DNA of 64,000 bases, from assembly GCA_902826775.1 (NCBI GenBank), contig CADEHE010000002.1:434001-498000 (forward strand). The letters run 5' to 3'. The stretch is from an uncultured Pseudomonadota bacterium (GTDB lineage Bacteria; Pseudomonadota; Gammaproteobacteria; Burkholderiales; JALYOK01). A model generated the notes under the pieces. That model saw nothing but the letters and a program-made list of their open reading frames with translations, did no database searches and was not told where the DNA came from. The stretch's first letter is position 1. Each line of letters starts with the position of its first letter. A program made the position numbers and the translations under genes. Shown here piece by piece: positions 26,013-35,047 of this stretch.

Positions 26013-27962
26013 ATGATGAACTCAAACCATGAAGGATCTGACGAACGCCGTCAGGATTTCCTCAAGTCCCTTGTTGATTTCACCAAAACTCACCAAGCGG
26101 CACACTGGTCCGGCACCTACGCCGAATTCCTAGAAAAAATTCTTCCCAGCGATGCGCGCGCGCTGGCGCGCAGTAGTCATCAGTATGTTTGGGACATGAT
26201 CCGCTGGCAAGGCGCCTCGACAAGCGAGAAGGGCAAAACCACTTACTCGCTGTTTGCCGACGAGCTGTTCGGCGTGGATGAGGCCCTGGAGCGCGTCGCC
26301 GACTACTTCAAAGCGGCTAGCGCAGGCTCCGAAGTTGGGCGACGCTTGTTGCTTCTGCTGGGCCCGCCATCCGGCGGCAAGTCGACGCTGGTCGTGCTGC
26401 TTAAGCGCGGGTTGGAGGAATACAGCCATACCGATGCCGGCGCGCTTTATGCCATTCAGAACTGTCCGGTGCATGAATCGCCGCTGCACTTGGTGCCGCA
26501 CACGCTGCGCGGTTCCTTCCGCGAAACGTATGGCGTTGATATCGCTGGCGAAGTCTGTCCATATTGCCGCTCGCGCTTGGAAAACGAGTTTCAAGGTGAC
26601 TTCATGCGCATGCCGGTAGAGCGCGTGTTCATTTCCGAGGCTGGACGCATGGGAATCGGCACCTACGCGCCGCACGATCCCACTACTGCGGACATCGCCG
26701 ATCTGGTCGGCTCCGTCGATCTATCGAAAGTCTCCGAGTACGGCGACGAGGGCGATCCTCGAGCATGGTCGTGGTCGGGCGCAGTTTACGCCTCCAGCCG
26801 CGGCGTGCTCGAAATGATCGAAATACTGAAAGTCAAACGTGAGTTCTTGTACCTGCTGTTGACGCTGACACAAGAAAAGAACGTGAAAGTTTCGCGCTTC
26901 CCGTTGATCTACCTGGATGAAACCATCATCGCGCACACCAACCTGGCCGAGTTTCGCAAGTTCTTGCAAGAAAGCGAAAACGAAGCGTTGCTCGACCGCA
27001 TGGTCATCATTCAGGTGCCTTATACGCTCAACTACAAGGAAGAATCGCGCATCTATCGCAAGCTGATCTCGGCAGCACCGGCATTTGCCGAAGGGCACTT
27101 AGATCCGCATGCGCTAGACATCGCGGCGGTATTCGCCATTCTGTCGCGCTTGCAGGAAGGCGATCAGAAAGAAGTTGATTTATCCAAGCGCATCCGCCTC
27201 TATGCGGGCGAAGACGTGGAAGGCGCCTCACGCGCCGAAGTCGAGCGCTTGCACGCCAAAGCCCCGGATGAAGGCCTCTCCGGCGTCAGCCCGCGTTTCG
27301 TCATCAACGCCTTGTCAAACGCGATCATTCAGGCGAACGTCAAGAGTCTGACGAGCATGAATGTGTTGCTGGCGTTGAAAGACGCGATTGAGTCCGACGC
27401 GCGCATTGACCCCAAAAAGAAACGTAAGTGGATCGATTTCCTGGTCGTGGTGCGTAAGGATTTCTACAACCGCTGGGTCAAAGAAGACGTGCACAAGGCG
27501 CTGTTTGTTTCGTTCGAGCAAGAAGCGCAAGAGCTGCTTAACAAATACTTGGACGAAGTAGAAGCGGCGCTCGACAACCGTCACGTGAAAGACCCGATGA
27601 CGAACGAAGAACGCAAGCCGGACGAGCGTTTCATGCGTTCGGTGGAAGAAAAGATAAACATTTCCGAGTCGGGGAAAGTGTCGTTCCGCCAGGAAGTCGT
27701 GCGCAAGGCCATGGGAGCCTACAAGCGCGGCGACAAATTTTCGCTCGACAGCCATGCTCAGTTGCACGACGCTATCGAGCAATATTTGTTCGAACAGCGC
27801 CGCGATGTGCTGCGCTTGGTCAGTTCCTCCGCGCGACCCGACGATGAAGCGAAGCAAAAGATTTCCGTGGTGGAAAAGCGCTTGGCGGAGGAGTACGGCT
27901 ATGACAGCCATAGCGCGCGCGAAGCGCTGAATTACGTCACCACTCTCTTGGCCCAGGAATAG
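26013..27962 (+). CDS. prkA: PrkA family serine protein kinase (YeaG)
   Basis: A 649-residue PrkA/YeaG protein: an N-terminal AAA+-like part with Walker A GPPSGGKS (117-124), then FRETYGVDIAGEVCPYCRS, and a C-terminal kinase-like part ending in SHSAREALNYVTTLL. PrkA proteins are stress-induced; the E. coli homologue works in nitrogen starvation and stationary phase, and the AAA+ part may give ATP-dependent protease activity. ATG 26013 or the next codon ATG 26016 may be used; AGGGAG fits the latter a little better. It is the first gene of the conserved prkA-yeaH-spoVR operon. Confidence 0.93.
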   Translation: MMNSNHEGSDERRQDFLKSLVDFTKTHQAAHWSGTYAEFLEKILPSDARALARSSHQYVWDMIRWQGASTSEKGKTTYSLFADELFGVDEALERVADYFKAASAGSEVGRRLLLLLGPPSGGKSTLVVLLKRGLEEYSHTDAGALYAIQNCPVHESPLHLVPHTLRGSFRETYGVDIAGEVCPYCRSRLENEFQGDFMRMPVERVFISEAGRMGIGTYAPHDPTTADIADLVGSVDLSKVSEYGDEGDPRAWSWSGAVYASSRGVLEMIEILKVKREFLYLLLTLTQEKNVKVSRFPLIYLDETIIAHTNLAEFRKFLQESENEALLDRMVIIQVPYTLNYKEESRIYRKLISAAPAFAEGHLDPHALDIAAVFAILSRLQEGDQKEVDLSKRIRLYAGEDVEGASRAEVERLHAKAPDEGLSGVSPRFVINALSNAIIQANVKSLTSMNVLLALKDAIESDARIDPKKKRKWIDFLVVVRKDFYNRWVKEDVHKALFVSFEQEAQELLNKYLDEVEAALDNRHVKDPMTNEERKPDERFMRSVEEKINISESGKVSFRQEVVRKAMGAYKRGDKFSLDSHAQLHDAIEQYLFEQRRDVLRLVSSSARPDDEAKQKISVVEKRLAEEYGYDSHSAREALNYVTTLLAQE

Positions 27963-27984
27963 GCCATCGAGCAACTATAAGATC

Positions 27985-29148
27985 ATGACTGCCGACAGCA
28001 GGATCACGGCCGAGCAGCCCTGGTACGATCTGTTCTCGCGCGGGGCGCGCGATTGGATTCGCCACAATGAAAAGGTGCGCGCGGCGCTCAAGCACTCGTT
28101 GCCCCAGATCGTGTCTGACGGCGACGTGCTTACCAAGTCCGGCGATCATTCCGTCTTCGTTCCCGTCAAATTTCTTGAACACGCGCGCTTCCGGCTGACT
28201 GACCCAAGCAGCGAACAAGGCGTCGGGCAAGGTCAAGGCGAACCGGGCGACGTGCTGCGCCAGGGCCAGCAGCCCGGCGATGGCGACGGTGAGGGCGCCG
28301 GCGGCGAGGGCGAGGGTGAGGTTCGCTTCGTGATGGAAGTCACGATCGACGACATCATGGACTGGCTGTGGGACGAACTCAAACTGCCGGATCTCAAGCC
28401 GCGCCCAAACGCTACAGTCAACGACGACGACTACGTGCGCGAGGGCTACGACAAGCACGGACCGCGCGCTCGGTTGGACCGGCGCCGCACGATGAAGGAA
28501 GCCATCAAGCGTCGCGCGGTGCAAGAAGACGCGCCCGCGTTCACTAATGATGATCTGCGCTTTCGCCAACTTAAGCGGCGTCACTCACCCGCGCTCAACG
28601 CCGTGGTCGTATGCGCGCTCGATGTTTCGGCCAGCATGGCCGAGCAGCAGCGCAAACTGGCGAAGACGTTTTTCTTCTTTGCCACGCACGGCCTGCGACG
28701 CCAGTATTCGAAGGTGGAATTGGTGTTCGTCGCTCACACGGTCAATGCCTGGGAGTTTAGCGAAAGCGAATTCTTTGAGGTCACCGCGAGCGGCGGCACC
28801 GCGGCGTCGAGCGCCTTCAACTTGAGCCTGGACATCCTCAAATCGCGTTTTGATCCGGCGCGCTACAACTGCTATTTCTTCTACGCCTCCGACGGCGACA
28901 ATTTCAGCGAAGATCGCGCTTCCGCTCAGCAAGCGCTCGCTGAGCTGGCGCAGCTGAGCAACTATATCGGCTACTTGGAAGTGCTGCCGGCCAGTTTCGG
29001 CTCGGGCGAGACGGAAATGTCGCGCTTGATGACGCAAGCGCGCGGCGGCGTTGCGAGCATCGGCATCAGCAAGGTCGCCCGCGACGAGGATATCTGGCAC
29101 GCGTTGCGGCACTTCTTCATGCAAGAAGCACAGCGCGCCGAAGCATAG
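27985..29148 (+). CDS. yeaH: YeaH/YhbH family protein (DUF444, VWA-like)
   Basis: A 387-residue protein. It has a Gly/Glu-rich low-complexity stretch (about 74-110: QGVGQGQGEPGD, then GDGEGAGGEGEGE), the RRTMKEAIKRRAV segment, and a C-terminal von Willebrand A-like domain with the metal motif LDVSASM, a GGTAASSAF loop and FFYASDGDNFSED. It belongs to the conserved partner family of PrkA. It follows prkA after 22 bases and is followed by spoVR after 9 bases, so all three should be made together. Confidence 0.92.
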   Translation: MTADSRITAEQPWYDLFSRGARDWIRHNEKVRAALKHSLPQIVSDGDVLTKSGDHSVFVPVKFLEHARFRLTDPSSEQGVGQGQGEPGDVLRQGQQPGDGDGEGAGGEGEGEVRFVMEVTIDDIMDWLWDELKLPDLKPRPNATVNDDDYVREGYDKHGPRARLDRRRTMKEAIKRRAVQEDAPAFTNDDLRFRQLKRRHSPALNAVVVCALDVSASMAEQQRKLAKTFFFFATHGLRRQYSKVELVFVAHTVNAWEFSESEFFEVTASGGTAASSAFNLSLDILKSRFDPARYNCYFFYASDGDNFSEDRASAQQALAELAQLSNYIGYLEVLPASFGSGETEMSRLMTQARGGVASIGISKVARDEDIWHALRHFFMQEAQRAEA

Positions 29149-29157
29149 CATCAAGCA

Positions 29158-30522
29158 ATGGAAAACAACTTAAGCCACTACGTTCCGCGCATCGAGGAAC
29201 TGGCGCGCAAGCTTGGTCTCGACTATTACCCGGTCGACTTTGAAATGGTGCCGAACAACTTCATGATGGAAATAGCCGTGTACGGCCTGCCGGTGCGCAT
29301 GCCGCATTGGTCTTTCGGCGTGCGCTATATCCATCAGCTGGTGCGCCAGACCATGGGGCATTCGCGCATCTTTGAAGTGATGTTCCCCGGCAATCCCTGC
29401 CACGCTTATTTGGTAAACGCAAACTCTATTGCCGAGAACGTGCTGGTCACCGCACATGTCATTGGGCATGCGGATTTTTCCAAGAACAACCAACTCTTCG
29501 AGCGCTTTCACAAGATGGGAGGCGGGCGCATCGTCGAACAATCGGCTGAACGCGCGCACCGGATTGAAGCCGCTATGGAGCAACACGGCAAACAGCGCGT
29601 TGAAGCCGTGCTGGATGCTGCGCTGGCGCTTGAGCCGCACATCGACCTTGACCAAGATCTGCACCGGCCGCGCTACGCCACGCACAGTGCCGCGCCGACG
29701 TTCGATCCGACCACGACGTTCGTGCGCCGCTTCCAAGAACTAACCGGTCCGAACGCCGCCGCGGAGTCCGATGACGCCGTGCATCGTCTGCCCATACCAC
29801 CCCATCCCGAAAAGGACTTACTCTGGTTCATCGCGCAATACGGCCCGGAACTAGACCCCTGGGAGCGCGACATTTTTCTCGCCGTACGTGAAGAAGCGTT
29901 TTATTTCTACCCCGTGTTTGCGTGCCAGATCATGAACGAAGGCTGGGCGTCGTACTGGCACGCACGGCTGCTGCGCGAGGCAGAATTTTTGCCACAGGAC
30001 TTGTACTTGGACGCCATCAAAGCACACTCCGACGTGGTGCGTCCGATCGCTGCCGAACAGCAAACAGCGCTCTCCATCAATCCTTACCATCTAGGATTCA
30101 TGATGTGGGAGAAGATCATCGCACGCGACGGTCTTGAGGCCGCGCGGGCGATCATGCGCGAAGAGGACGATTTTGGATTCATCCGCAATTACCTCGACCG
30201 CGCCTTGGCTGAGGAATTGGGACTATTCGTATTCGACGCCCAAGAAGACGGTGAAATAAAGATCACTTCTAAGAGCATTCACGCCGTGCGCGAGGCAATT
30301 CTTGCACCGAAGTTTAACTTCGGCGCACCGCGTATTGCTGTGGCGGAACTGCGCAATGACGGCACTCTCGTGCTCGATCACGATTTCCACACCGACAGTC
30401 GCGGCCTCGATACTTCTCGCGCGCGCAAAGTATTGGACTACATTCACACGATTTGGCGCAGGCCCGTAGTACTGCGCACCGTTGACGGTCGCGGCGCCGC
30501 GTGCGAGATCGCAACCGAGTAA
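29158..30522 (+). CDS. SpoVR family protein (YcgB)
   Basis: A 454-residue SpoVR/YcgB protein. Recognisable parts are the N-terminal EMVPNNFMMEIAVYGLPVRMPHW region, NANSIAENVLVTAHVIGHADF, the central FACQIMNEGWASYWHARL and NPYHLGFMMWEKI. In Bacillus the family acts in spore cortex formation; in non-spore-forming proteobacteria it belongs to the PrkA stress module and its biochemical role is unknown. It is the last gene of the prkA-yeaH-spoVR operon. Confidence 0.92.
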   Translation: MENNLSHYVPRIEELARKLGLDYYPVDFEMVPNNFMMEIAVYGLPVRMPHWSFGVRYIHQLVRQTMGHSRIFEVMFPGNPCHAYLVNANSIAENVLVTAHVIGHADFSKNNQLFERFHKMGGGRIVEQSAERAHRIEAAMEQHGKQRVEAVLDAALALEPHIDLDQDLHRPRYATHSAAPTFDPTTTFVRRFQELTGPNAAAESDDAVHRLPIPPHPEKDLLWFIAQYGPELDPWERDIFLAVREEAFYFYPVFACQIMNEGWASYWHARLLREAEFLPQDLYLDAIKAHSDVVRPIAAEQQTALSINPYHLGFMMWEKIIARDGLEAARAIMREEDDFGFIRNYLDRALAEELGLFVFDAQEDGEIKITSKSIHAVREAILAPKFNFGAPRIAVAELRNDGTLVLDHDFHTDSRGLDTSRARKVLDYIHTIWRRPVVLRTVDGRGAACEIATE

Positions 30523-30631
30523 GTGCGCCGGCTCTGGCGCTCGCCCGCTAACCACGATGCTGTACCGCAGCGTGCGCCTAAGCGGTAATATTGCGGGCCG
30601 ATTCACCCGAGCTAAACTAATACCGCACCCA

Positions 30632-30654
30632 GCATATCGTGCCAAGCGATATGC
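30632..30654. promoter_or_regulatory. Inverted repeat upstream of the RraA-like gene
   Basis: Perfect 8-bp arms GCATATCG and CGATATGC around 7 bases, 36 bases before the start of the RraA-like gene. It may be an operator or a leader hairpin. No binding protein can be named. Confidence 0.35.
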
Positions 30655-30690
30655 CAAAAGATATCCAAAGCGTTACTACCCCCAGCCCAA

Positions 30691-31185
30691 ATGTCGAACC
30701 AACGCCACTTCCAAACAGCCGACCTCTGCGACGCGCACGCGCAGAGCATACGCGTGGTGCAGCCCCCATTGATCGGATATGGGGCGCGGCGTGTTTTTTG
30801 CGGGCGCATCGACACTATGCAGGTGTATGAAGACAACGTTGCTATCAGGCAACGCCTAAGTACCCCCAGCGGCGGGCGCGTATTGGTAGTGGATGGCGGC
30901 GGCTCGCTTAGATGCGCGCTGGTCGGCGACATGCTGGCGCAAGTGGCGATCGACAACGCATGGGCCGGGATTGTTGTCAACGGCTGCATCCGTGACAGCG
31001 TCATGATCAACACTATGCCGATCGGCGTGTATGCGCTGGGCACCAACCCGTTGCGTTGCGAACGGCGCGGCGGCGGCGCGAGCGATGTGGCGGTGACGTT
31101 TGCGGGCGTTACCTTTACGCCAGGTGAATACATCTATGCGGACGAGGACGGCATCATCGTAAGTGCGAAATCTTTGCTGAGCTGA
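30691..31185 (+). CDS. RraA family protein
   Basis: A 164-residue protein with the RraA fold signature: RVLVVDGGGSLRCALVGDMLAQVA, NAWAGIVVNGCIRDSVMI, MPIGVYALGTNPLRCER and DEDGIIVSAKSLL. E. coli RraA binds RNase E and inhibits it; many family members are instead aldolases or decarboxylases (HMG aldolase type), which carry the same Gly-Asp and Arg-Asp motifs seen here (GDMLA, CIRD). The two roles cannot be separated from sequence alone. It stands alone between the spoVR operon and aceA. Confidence 0.88.
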   Translation: MSNQRHFQTADLCDAHAQSIRVVQPPLIGYGARRVFCGRIDTMQVYEDNVAIRQRLSTPSGGRVLVVDGGGSLRCALVGDMLAQVAIDNAWAGIVVNGCIRDSVMINTMPIGVYALGTNPLRCERRGGGASDVAVTFAGVTFTPGEYIYADEDGIIVSAKSLLS

Positions 31186-31190
31186 GGGAT

Positions 31191-31253
31191 CGCCGACTAA
31201 TCGCACAGCCGACTAATCGCACCCTTGACAGACGCCCTCGGCGTCGTTAATTT
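31191..31253 (+). promoter_or_regulatory. Probable aceA promoter with tandem and inverted repeats
   Basis: GCCGACTAATCGCAC occurs twice in tandem (31192-31206 and 31208-31222). It is followed by a -35 box TTGACA (31225-31230), a 17-base spacer and TAATTT (31248-31253). The spacer is filled by the palindrome GACGCC-CTC-GGCGTC (31231-31245). This is a good sigma-70 promoter with likely operator sites for a regulator. Confidence 0.6.
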
Positions 31254-31517
31254 GTGCGTTGCAGCACCCACTTTATTTTGGTTCCTGGCTCATTAGTCGT
31301 CCGCGCCCCGACCGCCGCTCGGACCGAGCTGCCGGCATATGCCGTCGGCCGCCAAAATACTGAAGTAGATCATGAGGTTAGGGAGACAGTCCCGCGCCAG
31401 CACGCAGCCTTACCGGGCGGCGTGTACTACAAAGACAACTCTGGGTTCTGACTGACGGCCGCAGCGCAACGTTTCGCGCTTCGGCACAACGCCAACTTCC
31501 TATCGAGGACAACACGC
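31254..31517 (+). other. Long leader region of aceA
   Basis: If the promoter at 31225-31253 is used, the aceA message has a leader of about 255 bases. It contains a CGGCATATGCCG palindrome at 31333-31344 and other GC-rich inverted stretches. I recognise no known riboswitch and no convincing small gene. GAGGA at 31504-31508 is the aceA ribosome site. Confidence 0.4.
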
Positions 31518-32828
31518 ATGCATCGTGATCTAGAAATCGCAAGACTAAAAAAAGACTGGGCCGAAAACTCCCGCTGGAAAAACATCAAGCGCCCCTATAC
31601 CGCTGAAGACGTGGTGCGCCTGCGCGGCTCGGTTCAAATAGAACACACTCTGGCCAAGCGCGGCGCTGAAAAGCTGTGGAAACTGGTGAATGAAGAGCCG
31701 TTCATCAACGCGCTCGGCGCGTTAACCGGCAACCAAGCCATGCAACAAGTCAAAGCCGGATTGAAAGCTATTTACCTCTCCGGCTGGCAGGTAGCGGGCG
31801 ATGCGAACTTGGCAGGTGAAATGTACCCCGATCAGTCGCTCTATCCGATCAATTCGGTGCCGCAAATTGTGCGCCGCATCAACAACACTTTCATGCGTGC
31901 GGATCAGATTCAGTGGTCCGAAGGCAAGAATCCCTCCGATGCTGGCTACGTCGACTATTTTGCCCCGATCGTCGCGGACGCCGAAGCCGGTTTCGGCGGT
32001 GTGCTCAACGCGTTCGAACTGATGAAATCGATGATCGACGCCGGCGCTGCCGGTGTGCACTTCGAAGATCAGCTCGCTTCGGTGAAAAAATGCGGCCACA
32101 TGGGCGGCAAAGTGCTGGTGCCCTCGCGCGAAGCGGTGGAAAAACTCGTAGCTGCGCGCTTGGCTGCCGACATTTCCGGTACGCCGACGCTGGTCTTCGC
32201 TCGCACCGATGCGGAAGCGGCGAATCTGCTTACGTCGGATGTCGATGACAACGACAAACCGTTCGTCACCGGCCAACGCACCGTGGAAGGCTTCTACATC
32301 ACCAAGAACGGCATCGACCAAGCGATTTCACGAGGGCTGGCCTACGCGCCTTACGCCGATCTGATTTGGTGCGAGACCGGCACGCCGGATCTCAAATTCG
32401 CGCGCCAGTTCGCCGAGGCAATCCACAAGAAATTCCCCGGCAAACTGCTGTCGTACAACTGCTCGCCCTCGTTCAACTGGAAGAAGAATCTGGACGACGC
32501 CACCATCGCCAAATTCCAGCGCGAACTGGGCGCCATGGGCTACAAGTTCCAATTCATTACGCTGGCCGGCTTCCACGCGCTCAACTACTCCATGTTCGAG
32601 CTGGCCCACGGCTATGCGCGCGAGAACATGAGCGCATTCGTGGCATTGCAAGAAAAGGAATTCGCTGCCGCCAGCAAGGGCTTCACCGCCGTCAAGCATC
32701 AGCGCGAAGTCGGCGCGGGTTACTTCGACGAAGTCACGCAAGCGATTCAAGGTGGCCAGTCTTCCACCACCGCGCTAAAGGGCTCGACCGAAGACGCGCA
32801 GTTCATGGATCGCAAAGCAGCGCACTAA
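31518..32828 (+). CDS. aceA: Isocitrate lyase
   Basis: A 436-residue isocitrate lyase, the first enzyme of the glyoxylate shunt (isocitrate to glyoxylate and succinate). The catalytic motif is KKCGHMGGK with Cys192; [36 protein letters not shown] and YNCSPSFNW are family marks. The length is that of the bacterial AceA group. No malate synthase gene lies next to it. It is a single-gene unit with its own promoter and a strong terminator. It lets the cell grow on acetate, fatty acids and other C2 sources. Confidence 0.96.
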   Translation: MHRDLEIARLKKDWAENSRWKNIKRPYTAEDVVRLRGSVQIEHTLAKRGAEKLWKLVNEEPFINALGALTGNQAMQQVKAGLKAIYLSGWQVAGDANLAGEMYPDQSLYPINSVPQIVRRINNTFMRADQIQWSEGKNPSDAGYVDYFAPIVADAEAGFGGVLNAFELMKSMIDAGAAGVHFEDQLASVKKCGHMGGKVLVPSREAVEKLVAARLAADISGTPTLVFARTDAEAANLLTSDVDDNDKPFVTGQRTVEGFYITKNGIDQAISRGLAYAPYADLIWCETGTPDLKFARQFAEAIHKKFPGKLLSYNCSPSFNWKKNLDDATIAKFQRELGAMGYKFQFITLAGFHALNYSMFELAHGYARENMSAFVALQEKEFAAASKGFTAVKHQREVGAGYFDEVTQAIQGGQSSTTALKGSTEDAQFMDRKAAH

Positions 32829-32888
32829 GTACGGCGCTCGCGTCTAGGCACGCGCGACAATCGCCTAGTTTCCAAACTTTCAGCATCG

Positions 32889-32917
32889 ACGCCGCCCGAC
32901 CGGGCGGCGTTTTTTTT
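32889..32917 (+). terminator. Rho-independent terminator of aceA
   Basis: Perfect 9-bp stem ACGCCGCCC / GGGCGGCGT around GACC, followed by seven further T. It lies 60 bases after the aceA stop. Confidence 0.9.
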
Positions 32918-33067
32918 GCGCCCGCCGCCCGCAATCGACACAGGCATACAGAATGTGCGCGGAGTCGGCTACGGCATCACAAGTTAAATTCTGGTACGGG
33001 CGAAGCCTAGCCGCGCCGCCCAATCCAGCCTGCGCCGCCGTCCGCGCGCAGAGCACGCCGAGGCTCG

Positions 33068-33073
33068 TATAAT
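33068..33073 (+). promoter_or_regulatory. Perfect -10 box before the ThDP enzyme gene
   Basis: TATAAT at 33068-33073, 28 bases before the ATG at 33102. No good -35 box is seen. A 10-base palindrome CGAGCGCTCG at 33089-33098 lies between it and the gene. Confidence 0.35.
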
Positions 33074-33101
33074 CGAGCGAAACTCACGCGAGCGCTCGAA
33101 T

Positions 33102-34790
33102 ATGGACGGTTCCTCGAAAAGCACAACTCTGCGCCACGGCGGCAAAGTTCTCGTCGAAGCCCTGCGCACGCACGGCGTCGAACGCGCGTTCTGCGTGCCG
33201 GGTGAAAGCTATCTGCCGGTGCTCGACGCGCTCTACGATGTGCGCGATGAGCTGCAACTCGTTGTCTGCCGCCAAGAAGGCGGCGCCGCTTTCATGGCGG
33301 AGGCCTACGGCAAACTGACTGGCAAGCCGGGAATCTGCCTCGTTACTCGCGGTCCGGGCGCTACCAACGCCAGTATCGGCGTACATACAGCCATGCAAGA
33401 CAGTTCTCCAATGATACTGTTCATAGGTCAAGTCGGTAGCGACGTGGAAGAGCGCGAAGCGTTTCAAGAAATCGACTTTCGCCGCATGTTCGGGCAGATG
33501 AGCAAATGGGTCGCGCAGATCGACCGCGCCGACCGCATTCCCGAGCTCATTAGTCACGCCTTTCACGTCGCCACATCCGGGCGGCCAGGTCCTGTGGTAC
33601 TTTCGCTGCCGGAAGACGTGCTATTTGGCGCCTGCGATGTGAGAAGCAACGCGCAAGCCTACCGCCGCACCGCAACTTTCCCCGGTGCACCGCAGATTCA
33701 CCAATTGCGCACGCTGCTGCAAGAAGCCAAAGCCCCGTTCGTGATCCTCGGCGGCGGCGGCTGGAATGCGCAAGCTTGCGCCGACTTCCAGGAATTCGCC
33801 GCGACCTTCGGCCTGCCGGTGGGCTGCGCCTTCCGCCGCCAAGATTTGTTCGACAACCGCCACGCCAACTACGCCGGCGATGTCGGCATCGGTATCAACC
33901 CGAAGCTGCTCAAGCGCGTTCAAAGCGCGGATCTGCTGATCGCCGTCGGCGCGCGTTTATCGGAAATGACGACGCAAGGCTATACCCTGCTCGACATTCC
34001 GCGCCCGAAGCAAAAGCTGGTACACGTGCACGCCGATGCCGACGAACTCGGCAAGGTGTATCAAACCGATCTGGCCATCAACGCCAGCATGCCGGAATTC
34101 TGCGCGGCACTGAAAGTGCTGACGCCCGTCAACGTCCCCTGGAAAGCGTGGTGCGAAGAAGCGCGTGCAGATTACCTTGAAAACGCCAAACCAGTCTCGA
34201 TACCGGGCCCCCTGCAAATGGGCCAAGTCATGGAGATCTTGCGCAAGCGCCTGCCCGCCAACGCAATCATTACCAACGGCGCGGGCAATTTTGCGACATG
34301 GGCGCACCGCTACCACACCTACACAGGCTTTCGCACCCAGCTCGCGCCGACCAACGGCGCGATGGGTTACGGCTTCCCCGCCGCGATCGCTGCCAAAATC
34401 ACGCATCCCGAACGCACAGTCGTGTGCTTCAGCGGCGACGGCGACTACATGATGAACGGCCAAGAACTCGCCACCGCCGTGCAGTACGGCGCGAATGTGA
34501 TCACGCTGGTGCTCAACAACGGCATGTACGGCACCATCCGCATGCACCAAGAACGCGAGTATCCGGCGCGCGTGTGGGGCACGGAACTCAAAAATCCCGA
34601 CTTTGCCGCCCTCGCCCGAGCCTACGGCGCGCACGGCGAAACGGTGAACAGCACGAATGAGTTTGAACCCGCCTTCGAGCGCGCACTTGCCAGCGGCAAA
34701 CCGGCGGTGATCGAAATGCGCATCGACCCGGAAGCGATCACACCGAAGACGACGCTTGCAGCGATTCGCGTGGCAGCTCTCAAGAGATGA
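33102..34790 (+). CDS. Thiamine-diphosphate-dependent enzyme (acetolactate-synthase-like)
   Basis: A 562-residue ThDP enzyme with the three domains of the acetolactate synthase family: Pyr domain (Glu59 in CRQEGGAAFMAEAYG), central domain, and PP domain with the ThDP/Mg motif GDGDYMMNGQEL...LNNGMYG. Family marks are TRGPGATNASIGVHTA and the end of the Pyr domain GRPGPVVLSLPEDV. No regulatory subunit gene (ilvN) is nearby, so a catabolic or non-biosynthetic decarboxylase or carboligase is more likely than true IlvB. It overlaps the next small gene by 4 bases. Confidence 0.85.
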   Translation: MDGSSKSTTLRHGGKVLVEALRTHGVERAFCVPGESYLPVLDALYDVRDELQLVVCRQEGGAAFMAEAYGKLTGKPGICLVTRGPGATNASIGVHTAMQDSSPMILFIGQVGSDVEEREAFQEIDFRRMFGQMSKWVAQIDRADRIPELISHAFHVATSGRPGPVVLSLPEDVLFGACDVRSNAQAYRRTATFPGAPQIHQLRTLLQEAKAPFVILGGGGWNAQACADFQEFAATFGLPVGCAFRRQDLFDNRHANYAGDVGIGINPKLLKRVQSADLLIAVGARLSEMTTQGYTLLDIPRPKQKLVHVHADADELGKVYQTDLAINASMPEFCAALKVLTPVNVPWKAWCEEARADYLENAKPVSIPGPLQMGQVMEILRKRLPANAIITNGAGNFATWAHRYHTYTGFRTQLAPTNGAMGYGFPAAIAAKITHPERTVVCFSGDGDYMMNGQELATAVQYGANVITLVLNNGMYGTIRMHQEREYPARVWGTELKNPDFAALARAYGAHGETVNSTNEFEPAFERALASGKPAVIEMRIDPEAITPKTTLAAIRVAALKR

Positions 34791-35047
34791 CCCTTGAACA
34801 AGGCCTGCAACTAGCAGGAGTATTGATACAAGTGATTGGCGGAGCGTACTTGGTCTACGAGGCCCACAAGACCAAGAAAACACTCAGTGCGTACTCCCAA
34901 CCACTTACATACGATAATTTCTGCTCCGCAATTGAAAAGCTCGCGCGGGAAGTGGGAGGTCAGTTTTCCCAGCAGATTCGGGGTTTCCTTGCCTTGGCCT
35001 TTGGTTCTGCCCTCCAACTGTTTAGCGTCTTCCTGGCGTCATCGTGA
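34787..35047 (+). CDS. Small membrane protein of unknown function
   Basis: An 86-residue protein with a hydrophobic N-terminal segment (LQLAGVLIQVIGGAYLVYEA) and a hydrophobic C-terminal end (FLALAFGSALQLFSVFLAS), joined by a polar stretch. It is likely a two-span inner membrane protein. The ATG overlaps the stop of the ThDP enzyme gene (ATGA) and its own stop overlaps the nudC GTG start (GTGA), so the three genes are translationally coupled. I do not recognise the family. The coupling is the main reason to accept it as real. Confidence 0.65.
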   Translation: MTLEQGLQLAGVLIQVIGGAYLVYEAHKTKKTLSAYSQPLTYDNFCSAIEKLAREVGGQFSQQIRGFLALAFGSALQLFSVFLASS

